From: Ancylobacter sp. IITR112
Lineage (GTDB): Bacteria > Pseudomonadota > Alphaproteobacteria > Rhizobiales > Xanthobacteraceae
Length of the DNA: 64,000 nucleotides
Assembly: GCF_041415945.1 (NCBI RefSeq)
Contig: NZ_JBGCUS010000001.1
Location: forward strand, 4,434,501 to 4,498,500
Reading direction: 5' to 3'
Part shown: in pieces, positions 36,270 to 45,351 of the stretch
Layout of the letters: the number at the start of each line of letters is the position of its first letter
Numbering within the stretch: the first letter of the stretch is position 1
The notes under the pieces: model-generated
The model's database searches: none
Told to the model about the DNA's origin: nothing
What the model saw: the letters and a program-made list of their open reading frames with translations, nothing else
Program-made: the position numbers and the translations under genes

Positions 36270-37091
36270 GTGACCTGGGCGATCGAGGAGAAGGGCTACT
36301 CGCAGCGGCGTGCGTGCGGCCTCATCGGCATCGAGCCGAAGACCTATCGCTACGCCTCGACGCGAGGCGACGATACCGCGCTCCGCCAGCGCCTTCGTGA
36401 GCTGGCGAGCTTGCGTCGGCGGTTCGGCTATCGGCGTCTGCTGATCCTGCTTCGGCGAGAGGGCAAGGAGATCAACCACAAGAAGCTCTTCAGGCTCTAC
36501 CGCGAGGAGCGGCTGTCGGTGCGCCGTCGCGGCGGACGCAAGCGAGCGCTTGGCACGCGAGCGCCGATGACCTTGCCGCAGGCACCCAACCAGCGATGGA
36601 GCCTGGACTTCGTCTCCGATGTGCTCGCGGACGGACGCCGGTTCCGCGTGCTGGTGATCGTCGACGACTTCACCCGGGAGTGCCTGGCGCTCGTGGCCGA
36701 CACGTCGCTGTCGAGCCACCGGGTCGTACGGGAGCTGGACGCCATCATCCAACGTCGTGGCAAGCCGCTCATGGTCGTCAGCGACAACGGCACCGAACTG
36801 ACCTCGCACGCGGTCCTGCGTTGGCAGCAGGACACAGGTGTCGAGTGGCACTACATCGCTCCCGGCAAGCCGGTTCAGAACGCCTTCGTCGAGAGCCTGA
36901 ACGGCCGCTTCCGCGACGAATGTCTGAACGAGCACCTGTTCCAGGGCTTGCCGATGGCACGTCGGATCATCGAAGCTTGGCGGATCGACTACAACGGCCA
37001 CCGGCCTCACACGAGCCTCGGCGGCCTTACCCCAAACGAGTTCGCAGCCCGGTCCAGGCAGGACCACAACCAGAACGGATTCTGGTTATGA
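36270..37091 (+). CDS. IS3-family transposase OrfB, DDE catalytic subunit
   Basis: A 273-residue integrase-like protein with the DDE triad: Asp in [10 protein letters not shown], Asp in VVSDNGTEL, Glu in [16 protein letters not shown]. The N-terminal HTH_21-like region is [12 protein letters not shown]. Its frame is -1 relative to OrfA. The written GTG start is less likely than production as an OrfAB fusion by frameshifting. Confidence 0.9.
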   Translation: MTWAIEEKGYSQRRACGLIGIEPKTYRYASTRGDDTALRQRLRELASLRRRFGYRRLLILLRREGKEINHKKLFRLYREERLSVRRRGGRKRALGTRAPMTLPQAPNQRWSLDFVSDVLADGRRFRVLVIVDDFTRECLALVADTSLSSHRVVRELDAIIQRRGKPLMVVSDNGTELTSHAVLRWQQDTGVEWHYIAPGKPVQNAFVESLNGRFRDECLNEHLFQGLPMARRIIEAWRIDYNGHRPHTSLGGLTPNEFAARSRQDHNQNGFWL

Positions 37092-37444
37092 ACGAGGGCA
37101 TTCAGGGGGCAACGTCACTTTGCACGCGGCGCGCCGAAGTCGCCGCAGTGCTGCGCACACATCAGCAGCGTTGGGACGACGCGGATCGCGCCATCGGCTA
37201 CTCCGTCGCTCGGCAGCAAGAGGAGGCGGCTTCCGCCGATGAAGAGCGACTGATTGCGATGCTCTTTGCAGCAGACGCGACGTCTCTGCGCGGCCTCTCC
37301 GCAAAGCTCGACGTGCTGATCGCCGTTGGGGCGGATGGCGCCGAGGGGCGGCATTTCCCGTGGCCCGAACTGCGGCGCATCCGCAGGGATGTTGCACGCC
37401 TTACGCAACTGCAGCGTCACGATGCTATCGGCCTCACTGTTTGA

Positions 37445-37868
37445 AGCAGCGCTCCCGATGCCAGCGGAGGAAGTGGGGATGCGGACGCTCGAACGCCCGT
37501 TGCGGGGCAATTGCGCGTCCGCTCCGATTGATGAAGGCGCGCACTCCATCGGGATCGTTGGCGTGCCGGGAGATCAGCACGTCGAGATCGTCCATCAGAC
37601 TGAGCAGCCCCGGTCGAACATTCTCGACGGGCGGCAACCGCAGAGATTGCAATTGGACGACCTTCTGGCGCCGTTTCCGGCGGATTGGGAACGGCAGAGG
37701 AGAGCGCTCGTGGACGACGCGGGGGCAGAGCAGTGAGAGATATAACTATTATAGGGAATAGAACTACCTGCGCTCCCCGACAACACCTTCGGTTGAGGGA
37801 TCGCGTGCAACTTTCGCTGGAAAAGTTGGTCAGTTCCGGCGCTTCTCCATCGCTGCAGAACCTGCCGC
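37445..37868. other. Unassigned segment between the split gene and the recombinase remnant
   Basis: 424 bases with overlapping short open frames on both strands. A minus-strand frame (37434-37652, including SLMDDLDVLISRHANDPDGV) has protein-like composition but starts at TTG without a ribosome site. The plus-strand frame 37479-37736 is equally plausible. Neither is called. Confidence 0.3.
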
Positions 37869-38012
37869 ATGCGAGGGTTTCGCTCTTCCTGCCTCGCCCA
37901 CGTCCTGCGGCTCACGCTGATCGCGCTAAAGGTCGTCGAGGCGATCCTTGACGGTAACGAGAAGCAGGGTGTGACGCTGGTGAAGGCACAGCAGCCCATT
38001 TCGGATCGATAG
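37869..38012 (+). pseudogene. C-terminal remnant of a serine-recombinase-like protein
   Basis: A 47-codon fragment with VLRLTLIALKVVEAILDGNEK and a GVTLVKAQQPISD tail. This is the ending shared by many alphaproteobacterial large recombinases (usually LRLTLLAPDIVEAILDG). The upstream part is frameshifted or absent: no resolvase catalytic domain is seen. It suggests an older recombinase gene eroded inside the element. Confidence 0.45.
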
Positions 38013-38028
38013 TAGGCGCGAAACGGGT

Positions 38029-40095
38029 CTAAATCGCCAGACCTTGATCTCTCATGCGCCCGAGAGCATCGAGGGCATGGCGGGCTTGCAGTTCAGAGGG
38101 AATTCGGCGCGGCATAGATGCGCAGACTTCGAGGATCTGCATGTCCTTAGGCGTGAGACGTTTCCGTTCGCGCCCCCAAGCCAAGACCTCTTTCCAGAAC
38201 TCGTTGCCCAAAGTCACAACCTCTGATTGGGCATTGATGCCCTCTGTCATTGCCTTCTTTGCCTTCTCGTCGCGCTTTGCCGCCTTGGCGGTATCCACGA
38301 GGGTCAGGCAGGTCTCGAAGTCATCGTCATAGTTCAGCGTTCGACCTTTCGTCCCGTTCCAGCAGGCCTGCTGCTTCGCCCATTCCGACATGTTGCGGAC
38401 ACCGGCCGGAGGGTGGGTGATGACGTCGTGTGCCTCCGCGGCTGCCAGAAGTAGCGCTCGCTGGAGGGCATCGGGAACAGACTGCCGCCGCCAGATCGCG
38501 TCCAAGTCGAGGACCTGCTTCTCGCCATTGGCATCGTGGAACACCTTGGCCATGGCGTAGGTGACGATATTGGCGCGATAGCCACCCTCGTACCACGGCT
38601 GCTTTGGAACCTCGGTCTCGAGCCAGCGAAACACGATCGCCTTTGAGATCAGCCGCTTGTACCAGAGCTCGTCATACCGGACGTCGCTCCTGGACCATGC
38701 TTCGCCGATGTCCTTGGCGAATTCCGCGAAGTTCTTCTGCGCGCCACGCGAAACGGTGTGCGGCTGGCCGACTGCCGAAAATTCGAACTTGGCGAGATCG
38801 GTCTTGCTGAAGAGCTGCGCTTTCGGGAACTCAAGATCGAACTTCTTCAGCTGGGCTGGTTTTAGCTTGGCGCGGGCATTGATGAACTGCCCGCGCGAAC
38901 GCTCGTAGAACCATTTCGTGTCGTGACGCTCGCCAGCACGCGCCGGGAAGAGGACGTTGCGCGAGAATTGCTCCATCCGTATGTGGAAAGGATGGTTCGA
39001 GAAGAAATCGGCAGCGTTCACCTTGTTCTGGGTGTTCGCGTACTCCGAGATCTTTGGCACGATGTCCTCAGACCCGTCGGGGGAAACGACGGTCAATTTC
39101 ATCTGCACGAATACTTTCGGGAGCTGTTCCTTTGCGGACTTCAGCCCGGCGTGGATTGACCCGGTTGTCTGGGCGCCATTGACAATCTGCAGATTGCTGA
39201 TAGCGGAAATGGCAAGACCTTCATCCGTCCGCACGCATGACACGGCATCAGCGGTGGCGGACAGCCCGTTGTTGTAAGGAAAGAAGAGCTCAGGTTCCTC
39301 CTTGACGGTCTTCTGGATGCCCTTGTTGGTCTTGGCCCTCGCCTGAAGGAAAGACCGGACATTGGCTTCGAGAAGCCGGGCACCCCATTTGTCATAAATC
39401 GCAGCCAATTGCTCCCCAGGAACGATCAGCAGGTAGCTTTCGAGGGCAGCACCAGATTGTGACGCCTTGAGTGCCGGAAGGGGCGCCCCGAAATCCTTGG
39501 CAAAGTCGATGACCATGTCCTCGCGAGCATGTCCCGAGCGGTCGAACCTCTCGAAACGTGCCAGATCCCAAACCGACCACGTAATCGGCACCTCACCGAT
39601 GTCCGCCAATTTCACCGTATCGTCGCGGCCGATGTACTGCCGGTTGGAAATGAGGATCAATTTGACCTTTGTGACCTGCGACCAAGTCGTGATGATCAAG
39701 TCCGAGACCTGAAAGGCGGGGTTGGCCTCGTTCAGCGATTCCCGAAACTCCTCGGTCTTCGCCTTCTTCAGAAAACGGATCAGCGGGTTAAGGATCGGGG
39801 GCACATCTCCCTTGCCAAAGGTCTGGACGGTGTCGTTGTCGGCAAAGTCGCAGATGATCAGCCCCAGCACACCGTCGCTATCGCGCGGGTCACCCGCATA
39901 GCCGTCAATCCGCAGTCTCTGAGCACCTTCACCGCTTTGGTAATATGCGCGATCAGCGACTTCCAGTTCCCCGGCCTCGGTCAACCGCTCGGTCATCCGG
40001 TCGAAGAATGCCTCCACGGGGAAGACGCCGCTGGCGTCCGCTTCGCGGCGGATATCGGCCATCAGGTTCTGGTGATATTCGTAGAGTTCGCTCAT
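38029..40095 (-). CDS. AIPR-family protein of the restriction module
   Basis: A 688-residue protein; the central part (about 240-560) is the AIPR domain, recognised by ELFFPYNNGLSATADAV, ISNLQIVNGAQTTGSI, ISEYANTQNKVNAADFFSN and FYERSRGQ. The ATG at 40095 was chosen because it overlaps the nuclease stop by four bases; an extension upstream would lie inside that gene. AIPR proteins are linked to abortive phage infection and occur in operons with MORC-like ATPases and DNA methylases. The mechanism is not established; RNA-related or DNA-end-related roles have been suggested from context. Last gene of the operon. Confidence 0.85.
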   Translation of the reverse strand: MSELYEYHQNLMADIRREADASGVFPVEAFFDRMTERLTEAGELEVADRAYYQSGEGAQRLRIDGYAGDPRDSDGVLGLIICDFADNDTVQTFGKGDVPPILNPLIRFLKKAKTEEFRESLNEANPAFQVSDLIITTWSQVTKVKLILISNRQYIGRDDTVKLADIGEVPITWSVWDLARFERFDRSGHAREDMVIDFAKDFGAPLPALKASQSGAALESYLLIVPGEQLAAIYDKWGARLLEANVRSFLQARAKTNKGIQKTVKEEPELFFPYNNGLSATADAVSCVRTDEGLAISAISNLQIVNGAQTTGSIHAGLKSAKEQLPKVFVQMKLTVVSPDGSEDIVPKISEYANTQNKVNAADFFSNHPFHIRMEQFSRNVLFPARAGERHDTKWFYERSRGQFINARAKLKPAQLKKFDLEFPKAQLFSKTDLAKFEFSAVGQPHTVSRGAQKNFAEFAKDIGEAWSRSDVRYDELWYKRLISKAIVFRWLETEVPKQPWYEGGYRANIVTYAMAKVFHDANGEKQVLDLDAIWRRQSVPDALQRALLLAAAEAHDVITHPPAGVRNMSEWAKQQACWNGTKGRTLNYDDDFETCLTLVDTAKAAKRDEKAKKAMTEGINAQSEVVTLGNEFWKEVLAWGRERKRLTPKDMQILEVCASMPRRIPSELQARHALDALGRMRDQGLAI

Positions 40096-41066
40096 GGCTG
40101 TTCTGCTTCGTTCAGCTTTTCCCGCACCGCGCCCCAATCCGTCCGGAATGGGGTGCAGGCAGAAAGTGCGAGAGCATAGGAAACCGAGGACCGTCCGAGT
40201 GGCACGGGTGCGGCGAGCCGCGGGAAGTCCTTGGTCACCGCATAGAAGTCGGGGGACGACACGATCCAGCGCCAAGTCGAATAGTCGTGAAGGATGTCAA
40301 ATCCGGCGTCGGCCAAGTGCAGATCCCAGTCCATGATTGCCGAAGGCTCGGTCTGTTCCAGAAGCTCTGTGACTTCCGACACATACTCGGTCAGAGTGCG
40401 CCCGTGCGGCGGCTGCACCTTGTCGACGGCCAGCACCGCCAGCCAAAGGCGCCGATCCGGCACATCAGCCAGTTGGAACTCGTTCGTGATCTTCACGAAG
40501 GGCTGCGAGGCCCCGCGCCTTGCCTTGACCTCGATGCAGTCGGCCTTCAGTTCGAAATCCTTTGGTGCGCCGGAAGGGCCCGTCCAGGCGGTCAACGTCG
40601 GCTTGGCACCAAGCGTCGGCATTAGGAGCTTCAGCACCTCGATCTCGCCGATCAAACCCTTCTGGGATTCTTCCGACAAGACCTCGAGCTTTCCGCCACG
40701 CAGCAGATAGTGCCAGCGGAAAGTGCGGCCGATAGCGCGTTCGAGAGCCTCGGCCTCCGTTTCGGCAAGCTCGCCAGCCGCCATCACATCGCGGCAGAGG
40801 GTCTCGAACAGTTCGAGTTGCGCGCTGTCCTTGAGCCGGATGTACAGGATCGGTCCACCGGGCAAAGTCTGGAACCGTATTTCGAGGTTACGGAGCGTTG
40901 GCAGGTCCGGGGTCGGTTTCGGCAGGTCGGCCAGTTGAAGCACGAGCGCGACATCGGCGCGCGGCATGACCGCCCAGAACCAGTTCCAACGTGCCGACGC
41001 CAAAACCCGGCGCGTGTCCACTTTCCCCGCCTCGAGGCCGGACCACGGCGTGTCAGTCTGTATCAC
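40092..41066 (-). CDS. PD-(D/E)XK motif nuclease (DUF4420-like)
   Basis: A 324-residue protein. Nuclease residues are visible: Glu141 in GLIGEIEVL, Asp170 in GAPKDFEL, and Glu179-x-Lys181 in CIEVKARR, in the order of PD-(D/E)XK enzymes. The family regularly accompanies Z1 and AIPR genes and is the likely DNA-cutting subunit of the system. The start overlaps the Z1 gene by 14 bases and its end overlaps the AIPR start by four, so the three are translated together. Confidence 0.85.
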   Translation of the reverse strand: MIQTDTPWSGLEAGKVDTRRVLASARWNWFWAVMPRADVALVLQLADLPKPTPDLPTLRNLEIRFQTLPGGPILYIRLKDSAQLELFETLCRDVMAAGELAETEAEALERAIGRTFRWHYLLRGGKLEVLSEESQKGLIGEIEVLKLLMPTLGAKPTLTAWTGPSGAPKDFELKADCIEVKARRGASQPFVKITNEFQLADVPDRRLWLAVLAVDKVQPPHGRTLTEYVSEVTELLEQTEPSAIMDWDLHLADAGFDILHDYSTWRWIVSSPDFYAVTKDFPRLAAPVPLGRSSVSYALALSACTPFRTDWGAVREKLNEAEQP

Positions 41067-43788
41067 CGAGCGCCTCCTCCTCGATCTCTTCCTCGCCGAA
41101 CATCTCGCGCATCCGGATGGTGTTGACGATGTATTCCACGGTGCCGCCCTGAACCTCGGACGGCGGGAAGCAGATGCTCCATGCCAAGACTAGATCTGGC
41201 GATTTCGCCTTCAGCTCTGCGGGAACCACGGGTTCGACGAACCGGACGATGATCAACGGGCGGCGCCCCTTGACCTCGCAGAAGATGCGGGGCGGAAGGG
41301 TTTCCGGAACGGGCTTTCCGTCCCGAATCCGTTCTTCGCGAAAGGCATTGGTGGCCGCATCGATCTGTTCCTTGGTCAGCCCGACACGCTCGTCGCCGGG
41401 CGACCCGACACGTCTGCTGGTGCCACTGATTGCGAGGACACCCTGGCGCAGATCCGGCTCACCTACCGATCGACCGAAAGCCCGCATGTCGATCCGGGAC
41501 AGGTTGGCGGATGTCGCGTGTGCCTTTTGTGCGCTGGCGAAGAGCACGTCCCATTCCCTGAGCTCGGTGTCGGCGCGCGCGTCGATGTAGTCCGACATCA
41601 GCCTCGGATCGGTGAGCGGATCAGAGGCATCGGCGCGGAAGGCACGCAGGAAATCGCGGATCAGATCGACCGAGACGCCACTAAAGAGGGTTCCGCGGGA
41701 AGGGTGTTGCGGCGGCAGACCACTGGCCTTGACTGCTGCCGCCAACGCCTCCCCGGCCTGTCGGTTGCGGTCCAGCTGTTCGCGGTCCGTGCGGATGCGT
41801 GTCGTTTCGACCAGCTTGCCTGCGAGGCCGACCTTCATCGGGAACTCGCGCCCGGTGCCCATCTTGTTCCGCGCCGTCACGATCAGCGATTCCGGATGGC
41901 TGCGGACGGCCAGACCGAACTGCTCGGGCGTGGCCTTGGCCAGTTCCATGCGCTTCAGCTGGGTCTGCAGGTCGTCCATTGCCTCGTGAATATGGGCATA
42001 CCAGCCAACACCATCGGCGAGGATCCAGATCCGGCATAGGTCCTCGTACCCGGGCCTGTAGCCGAACCACCGGCCCATCTGCATCAGGGTGTCATACATC
42101 ATGGAGTTCCGCAGGAAGTAGCTGATAGTCAGCCCTTCCAGCGTCAGCCCGCGCGAGAGGGAGAACCCGCCGACGGCAATCACCGTCACGCCATGTTCAC
42201 CGGCCTGGTCATAGTCGAGCGGCTGCGACCGCTTTGATGCGTTGACCTCGACAACCCGCGCGGCAACCAGAACCTCATGCAGGCGAGCCTGGGCGGTGGG
42301 CCAGTCCGCGCCCTTTGCCTCGGCAAACTCGGACTCCCAGACCGCATGCAGGGCCGCAATCTCTGGGTTGCGCAGCGCCGCCTTGCCCTTGGACCCATCG
42401 ACCGCGACCGCCGCCCGTATCCTGTCGATCACATCAGCCACCCGAGACCGCAACCGCCCCTGCACATCAGTGAAGCGTGAGGCGTTGATCAGCATCGAAG
42501 CATGCGCAGCCTGCTGGCCCCGGGCATTCCGGATGGCCCGCGCGACGATGAATGCGCGCACGGCACGGATGAGGCTTTCCGGCAGCACATCGACCGGATG
42601 GTCGATCTTGTGCTTCATCGGAAGGATGTCCTCGTTATCGTCGATCAGGCGGACATGCCGTTCGCGGGCATCGAGGAACACCTTCTGCGCACCGAAATAG
42701 TTCGACGGCGCGTCGAGCCCGATGATGAAATGCCGCGGGAAAAGATCCTGATTCAGCGTCTCGTCGTCGGTATCCGGATCGATGAAGATGTTGGCGAACG
42801 GCGTGGCCGTGTAGCCGACGTAGCAACTACGGTGGAACAGCGAGAGCAGCTCGCGGATCTGGCCATTGATGCGGGTCACTTCATCACGCGCATAAGCCGT
42901 GTTGATCGAGGCATTGTCGGCCTCGTCGTCGATCAGCAGCATGGGCTGGCTGACCATCTGCGTGCCTTGGTGGACGGAATGTTCCTTCAGCCATTCCAGA
43001 AGGTTCTTCAACGTGCTAGAATTCTTCTTGATCACCAGAACTACGGGCACGTTGTATTGCCCGATCTGACTGGTGTTCGTGGTGGCCGTGGCCTTGTTGA
43101 AGTCGCGCAGCGTGTTGGTAAGGGAGACCGGAAACTCGCGCTGATCGAACTGGCCGACACCGATGATCTTCTGGCGTTGCGCCTTGTTGGCATGGGCCAA
43201 CCGCCCAGTATCCCGGCCGATGAAGCCCTCGTCGATGCGGGCTTGGGTCTGGTTGCGCAGGTTGTTGTGGATGCCCGCAATCACGACGATCAGGCGATAA
43301 CCCGCATCCGCAGCCTTGCAGATCAATCCGGTGTAGTTAGCCGTCTTGCCGCTTTGCACATGGCCCACGACCATGCCGCGGCGGCTCCAGCGGCTCAGAT
43401 TGCGCGGATCGCCCAGACGATCCAGCACACGATCCGTCACCTCGTCCGTCGCGTCGATCACCGATTTCGGCAGTCCTTTCAGGTTCAGGAGCTTGCGGTA
43501 CCTGCCCCAGTAGAAGTCTCTGATCTCGCCGTTGATCCGGGCGTCATGCAGCCAGGGGCGGAAGTCCTCAGCATCGACGATGGCGCCGAAGCCCATACTG
43601 ATGCCGTATTTCTCCTCGATCAGGCGTGCGAGTTCCTCTGCGTCATTATCTTCGACCTGCCCCTTGAACATCGGCATGACACGCAGCTGGGCGATGATCT
43701 CCCGGATCGACTGGGCCGTATGGGGGCCGGTCTGCGACGCCATGTACATGGACGTCATGCCCTCGAGGCTGCTCAGGATCTGCTTCAC
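41053..43788 (-). CDS. Z1-domain SF2 helicase-like ATPase
   Basis: A 911-residue protein. Walker A is GHVQSGKT (142-149), Walker B DDEAD (about 287-291), motif III TATPF (about 327). MGRWFGYRPGY near residue 600 resembles motif VI of superfamily 2 enzymes. The Z1 domain lies between the helicase motifs. Start is GTG at 43788 with GAAGGAAG upstream, overlapping the preceding gene by four bases. It probably translocates or remodels DNA for the nuclease. Z1 proteins are known almost solely from such restriction operons. Confidence 0.88.
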   Translation of the reverse strand: MKQILSSLEGMTSMYMASQTGPHTAQSIREIIAQLRVMPMFKGQVEDNDAEELARLIEEKYGISMGFGAIVDAEDFRPWLHDARINGEIRDFYWGRYRKLLNLKGLPKSVIDATDEVTDRVLDRLGDPRNLSRWSRRGMVVGHVQSGKTANYTGLICKAADAGYRLIVVIAGIHNNLRNQTQARIDEGFIGRDTGRLAHANKAQRQKIIGVGQFDQREFPVSLTNTLRDFNKATATTNTSQIGQYNVPVVLVIKKNSSTLKNLLEWLKEHSVHQGTQMVSQPMLLIDDEADNASINTAYARDEVTRINGQIRELLSLFHRSCYVGYTATPFANIFIDPDTDDETLNQDLFPRHFIIGLDAPSNYFGAQKVFLDARERHVRLIDDNEDILPMKHKIDHPVDVLPESLIRAVRAFIVARAIRNARGQQAAHASMLINASRFTDVQGRLRSRVADVIDRIRAAVAVDGSKGKAALRNPEIAALHAVWESEFAEAKGADWPTAQARLHEVLVAARVVEVNASKRSQPLDYDQAGEHGVTVIAVGGFSLSRGLTLEGLTISYFLRNSMMYDTLMQMGRWFGYRPGYEDLCRIWILADGVGWYAHIHEAMDDLQTQLKRMELAKATPEQFGLAVRSHPESLIVTARNKMGTGREFPMKVGLAGKLVETTRIRTDREQLDRNRQAGEALAAAVKASGLPPQHPSRGTLFSGVSVDLIRDFLRAFRADASDPLTDPRLMSDYIDARADTELREWDVLFASAQKAHATSANLSRIDMRAFGRSVGEPDLRQGVLAISGTSRRVGSPGDERVGLTKEQIDAATNAFREERIRDGKPVPETLPPRIFCEVKGRRPLIIVRFVEPVVPAELKAKSPDLVLAWSICFPPSEVQGGTVEYIVNTIRMREMFGEEEIEEEALGDTD

Positions 43789-45278
43789 TTGTCTTCCTTC
43801 GTCTCGATCGTCGCCGCAATAATGCGCTCCGTATCTTCCCAGGCCGATCTGAACGGATCAACATCCTTCATCAGCGACTTGATTTCCTGGATGCTCTTGC
43901 GCGCGCCCAATAGGACGTGGAGGGTTGCCTTCACGGCTTGGGTAAGCGTGTCTTCGTCCACCCGATCCGGGACGATCTGCTCGGCCGTGCCTGCCATGTC
44001 GGCATGCAACGTTTCGATGGGCAATGACGCCCCGACCAAAGCAATGCAGTTGACGAAGCCGCGCCTGAGGTCCGGCGGCAGGCTTTCGGCGAAATCGGCA
44101 AACGCGGGATGTTCGATGTTTGGGCGGTAGCGTATCTGCCCGTCTGCCTGAATCCGGTGCCAAATGGGAAGACGTTCATGATCGACGAGCTTCTGGCCCC
44201 GCTTGCTGTAGGTGCGTTTCGAACCGGCGAGGATGCGCTCGATGACTCTTTTCAGACGATCGCGCACGACTGCCGGAAGCTGTGCCGAGGATTTCTTGAC
44301 GTCGATCTTCCAGTCCGCGTCCATGCTATTGGGAATGTCGACCCTGACACGGGACAGCTTTGTGAGTTCCGATTGGCGACACAGACCGAACCAAGTGCCG
44401 TGCAGGATCAGGCGCTTGCCGCGATAGAGATAGAAGCCCTGCGATTTCAGATGACCTTCCGGCCCGCCGGTGTCCTCCCAGTCCGTCTTGGACATCTGCT
44501 TGTGATGGGGAATCGTGAAGCTTTGTATCTCCACATCGCCTCTGAGCAGCGTCAGTTTTTCTTCCGGGTCTGAAATCGTGGCGGGGTTCTTTCGAGCGAA
44601 CGGATCAAGGGGGCGAAGTAGCCGAGCGTTCAGGAGAATTCGCAACGGCTTGGCATCCTCCATGAATCGATGAAACACGAGGCGCAGATGTCGCTCTGTT
44701 TCCGCGATCCTCTGGTTGATGACTTCCGCGCGCTTGGCGGCATTGTGGGAGTAGCCGTCGGTAAGTCGGTCGAGCTTCTGCCAGAGGACGAGTGTGCCTT
44801 TCTCCCCCAACGTGTCGATGCTCGGGATGAGGTCGAAATGATCGGGCAATTGCACTGCCCACTCGTTTCGCTCGGCCACATCATCCAGATCCCAAATAGC
44901 TGCACTGGTTCGCCCTGAACGACGAGACACGACCGTGAGCCGACGGCACTGGGAGAAGCTGGCGCTCTTGAGGCCGAGGCCGAACCGACCGAGGTCCGGT
45001 TCATCACGCGTGGCCAGCGGGTTCCTGCTCCCGGGTCGCATTGCGGCGATCAGTTCTTCCTCGGACATCCCCTCGCCATCGTCGATGATCGCAATGTAGG
45101 GCTCATCGGAATAGGTCTCGGTGACGATATGGATCCGATGTGCGCCCGCGGTAATCGAATTGTCGATGATGTCCGAAATGGCCGTTTCGAGCGAATAGCC
45201 GATGTCCCTCAGCCCCTCGATCAATGCTGTGGCGTGAGGAGTGGCATCTGCCCGTCTTGAAACAACAATTTCTTGCAT
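43785..45278 (-). CDS. GHKL ATPase, MORC/MutL-like, of the restriction module
   Basis: A 497-residue protein with an N-terminal GHKL ATPase domain: N box DIIDNSI (about 36-42), G1 DDGEGM (66-71), G2 GRFGLGLKSAS (97-107). Downstream is a transducer-like region resembling the S5 fold (QTMSKTDWEDTGGPEGHL), then a helical C-terminus. ATG at 45278 is preferred to TTG at 45287; neither has a strong ribosome site. GHKL ATPases of this type are thought to act as ATP-gated DNA clamps like MutL or MORC. It follows the methyltransferase by 73 bases. Confidence 0.85.
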   Translation of the reverse strand: MQEIVVSRRADATPHATALIEGLRDIGYSLETAISDIIDNSITAGAHRIHIVTETYSDEPYIAIIDDGEGMSEEELIAAMRPGSRNPLATRDEPDLGRFGLGLKSASFSQCRRLTVVSRRSGRTSAAIWDLDDVAERNEWAVQLPDHFDLIPSIDTLGEKGTLVLWQKLDRLTDGYSHNAAKRAEVINQRIAETERHLRLVFHRFMEDAKPLRILLNARLLRPLDPFARKNPATISDPEEKLTLLRGDVEIQSFTIPHHKQMSKTDWEDTGGPEGHLKSQGFYLYRGKRLILHGTWFGLCRQSELTKLSRVRVDIPNSMDADWKIDVKKSSAQLPAVVRDRLKRVIERILAGSKRTYSKRGQKLVDHERLPIWHRIQADGQIRYRPNIEHPAFADFAESLPPDLRRGFVNCIALVGASLPIETLHADMAGTAEQIVPDRVDEDTLTQAVKATLHVLLGARKSIQEIKSLMKDVDPFRSAWEDTERIIAATIETKEDK

Positions 45279-45351
45279 GCGAACCAATGGCTGAATGACC
45301 GAGATCTACTCTGGCGCGAACGGATCGTCGTTACAAGCGAAGTGAAGTACA

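Larger units (their letters stand above)
35919..37117 (+). mobile_element. IS3-family (IS407 group) insertion sequence, complete
   Basis: A 1199-bp element with perfect 17-bp terminal inverted repeats TGACGTTGCCCCCTGAA (35919-35935 and, inverted, 37101-37117). A 4-bp target duplication CTTT flanks it (35915-35918 and 37118-37121). Four-base duplications and two overlapping frames are typical of the IS407 group. Both ORFs, the frameshift signal and the ends are intact, so it is probably still active and recently inserted. Confidence 0.92.
35576..37444 (+). pseudogene. Hypothetical gene split by an IS407-group element
   Basis: Removing the insertion sequence and one copy of the CTTT duplication joins 35576-35918 to 37122-37444 in frame, giving a 221-residue protein. 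The N-terminus has a twin-arginine-like stretch (SRPSRRDVLSAALLTVGG). The rest is Ala/Arg/Leu-rich helical, with a segment AAHRRTLALCRKQQRLESELARMIGF. Similar short helical proteins are common passengers of rhizobial mobile elements. Function unknown. As it stands the first half ends at 35956, inside the IS. Confidence 0.7.

Noticed and set aside
37595..37999. 134-codon minus-strand frame
   Set aside because: Antisense to the recombinase remnant; Ser/Arg-rich and without a start signal.
43785..45287. TTG at 45287 as the start of the GHKL ATPase
   Set aside because: Adds only three residues without a ribosome site; the ATG at 45278 is the more ordinary choice, though neither is proven.
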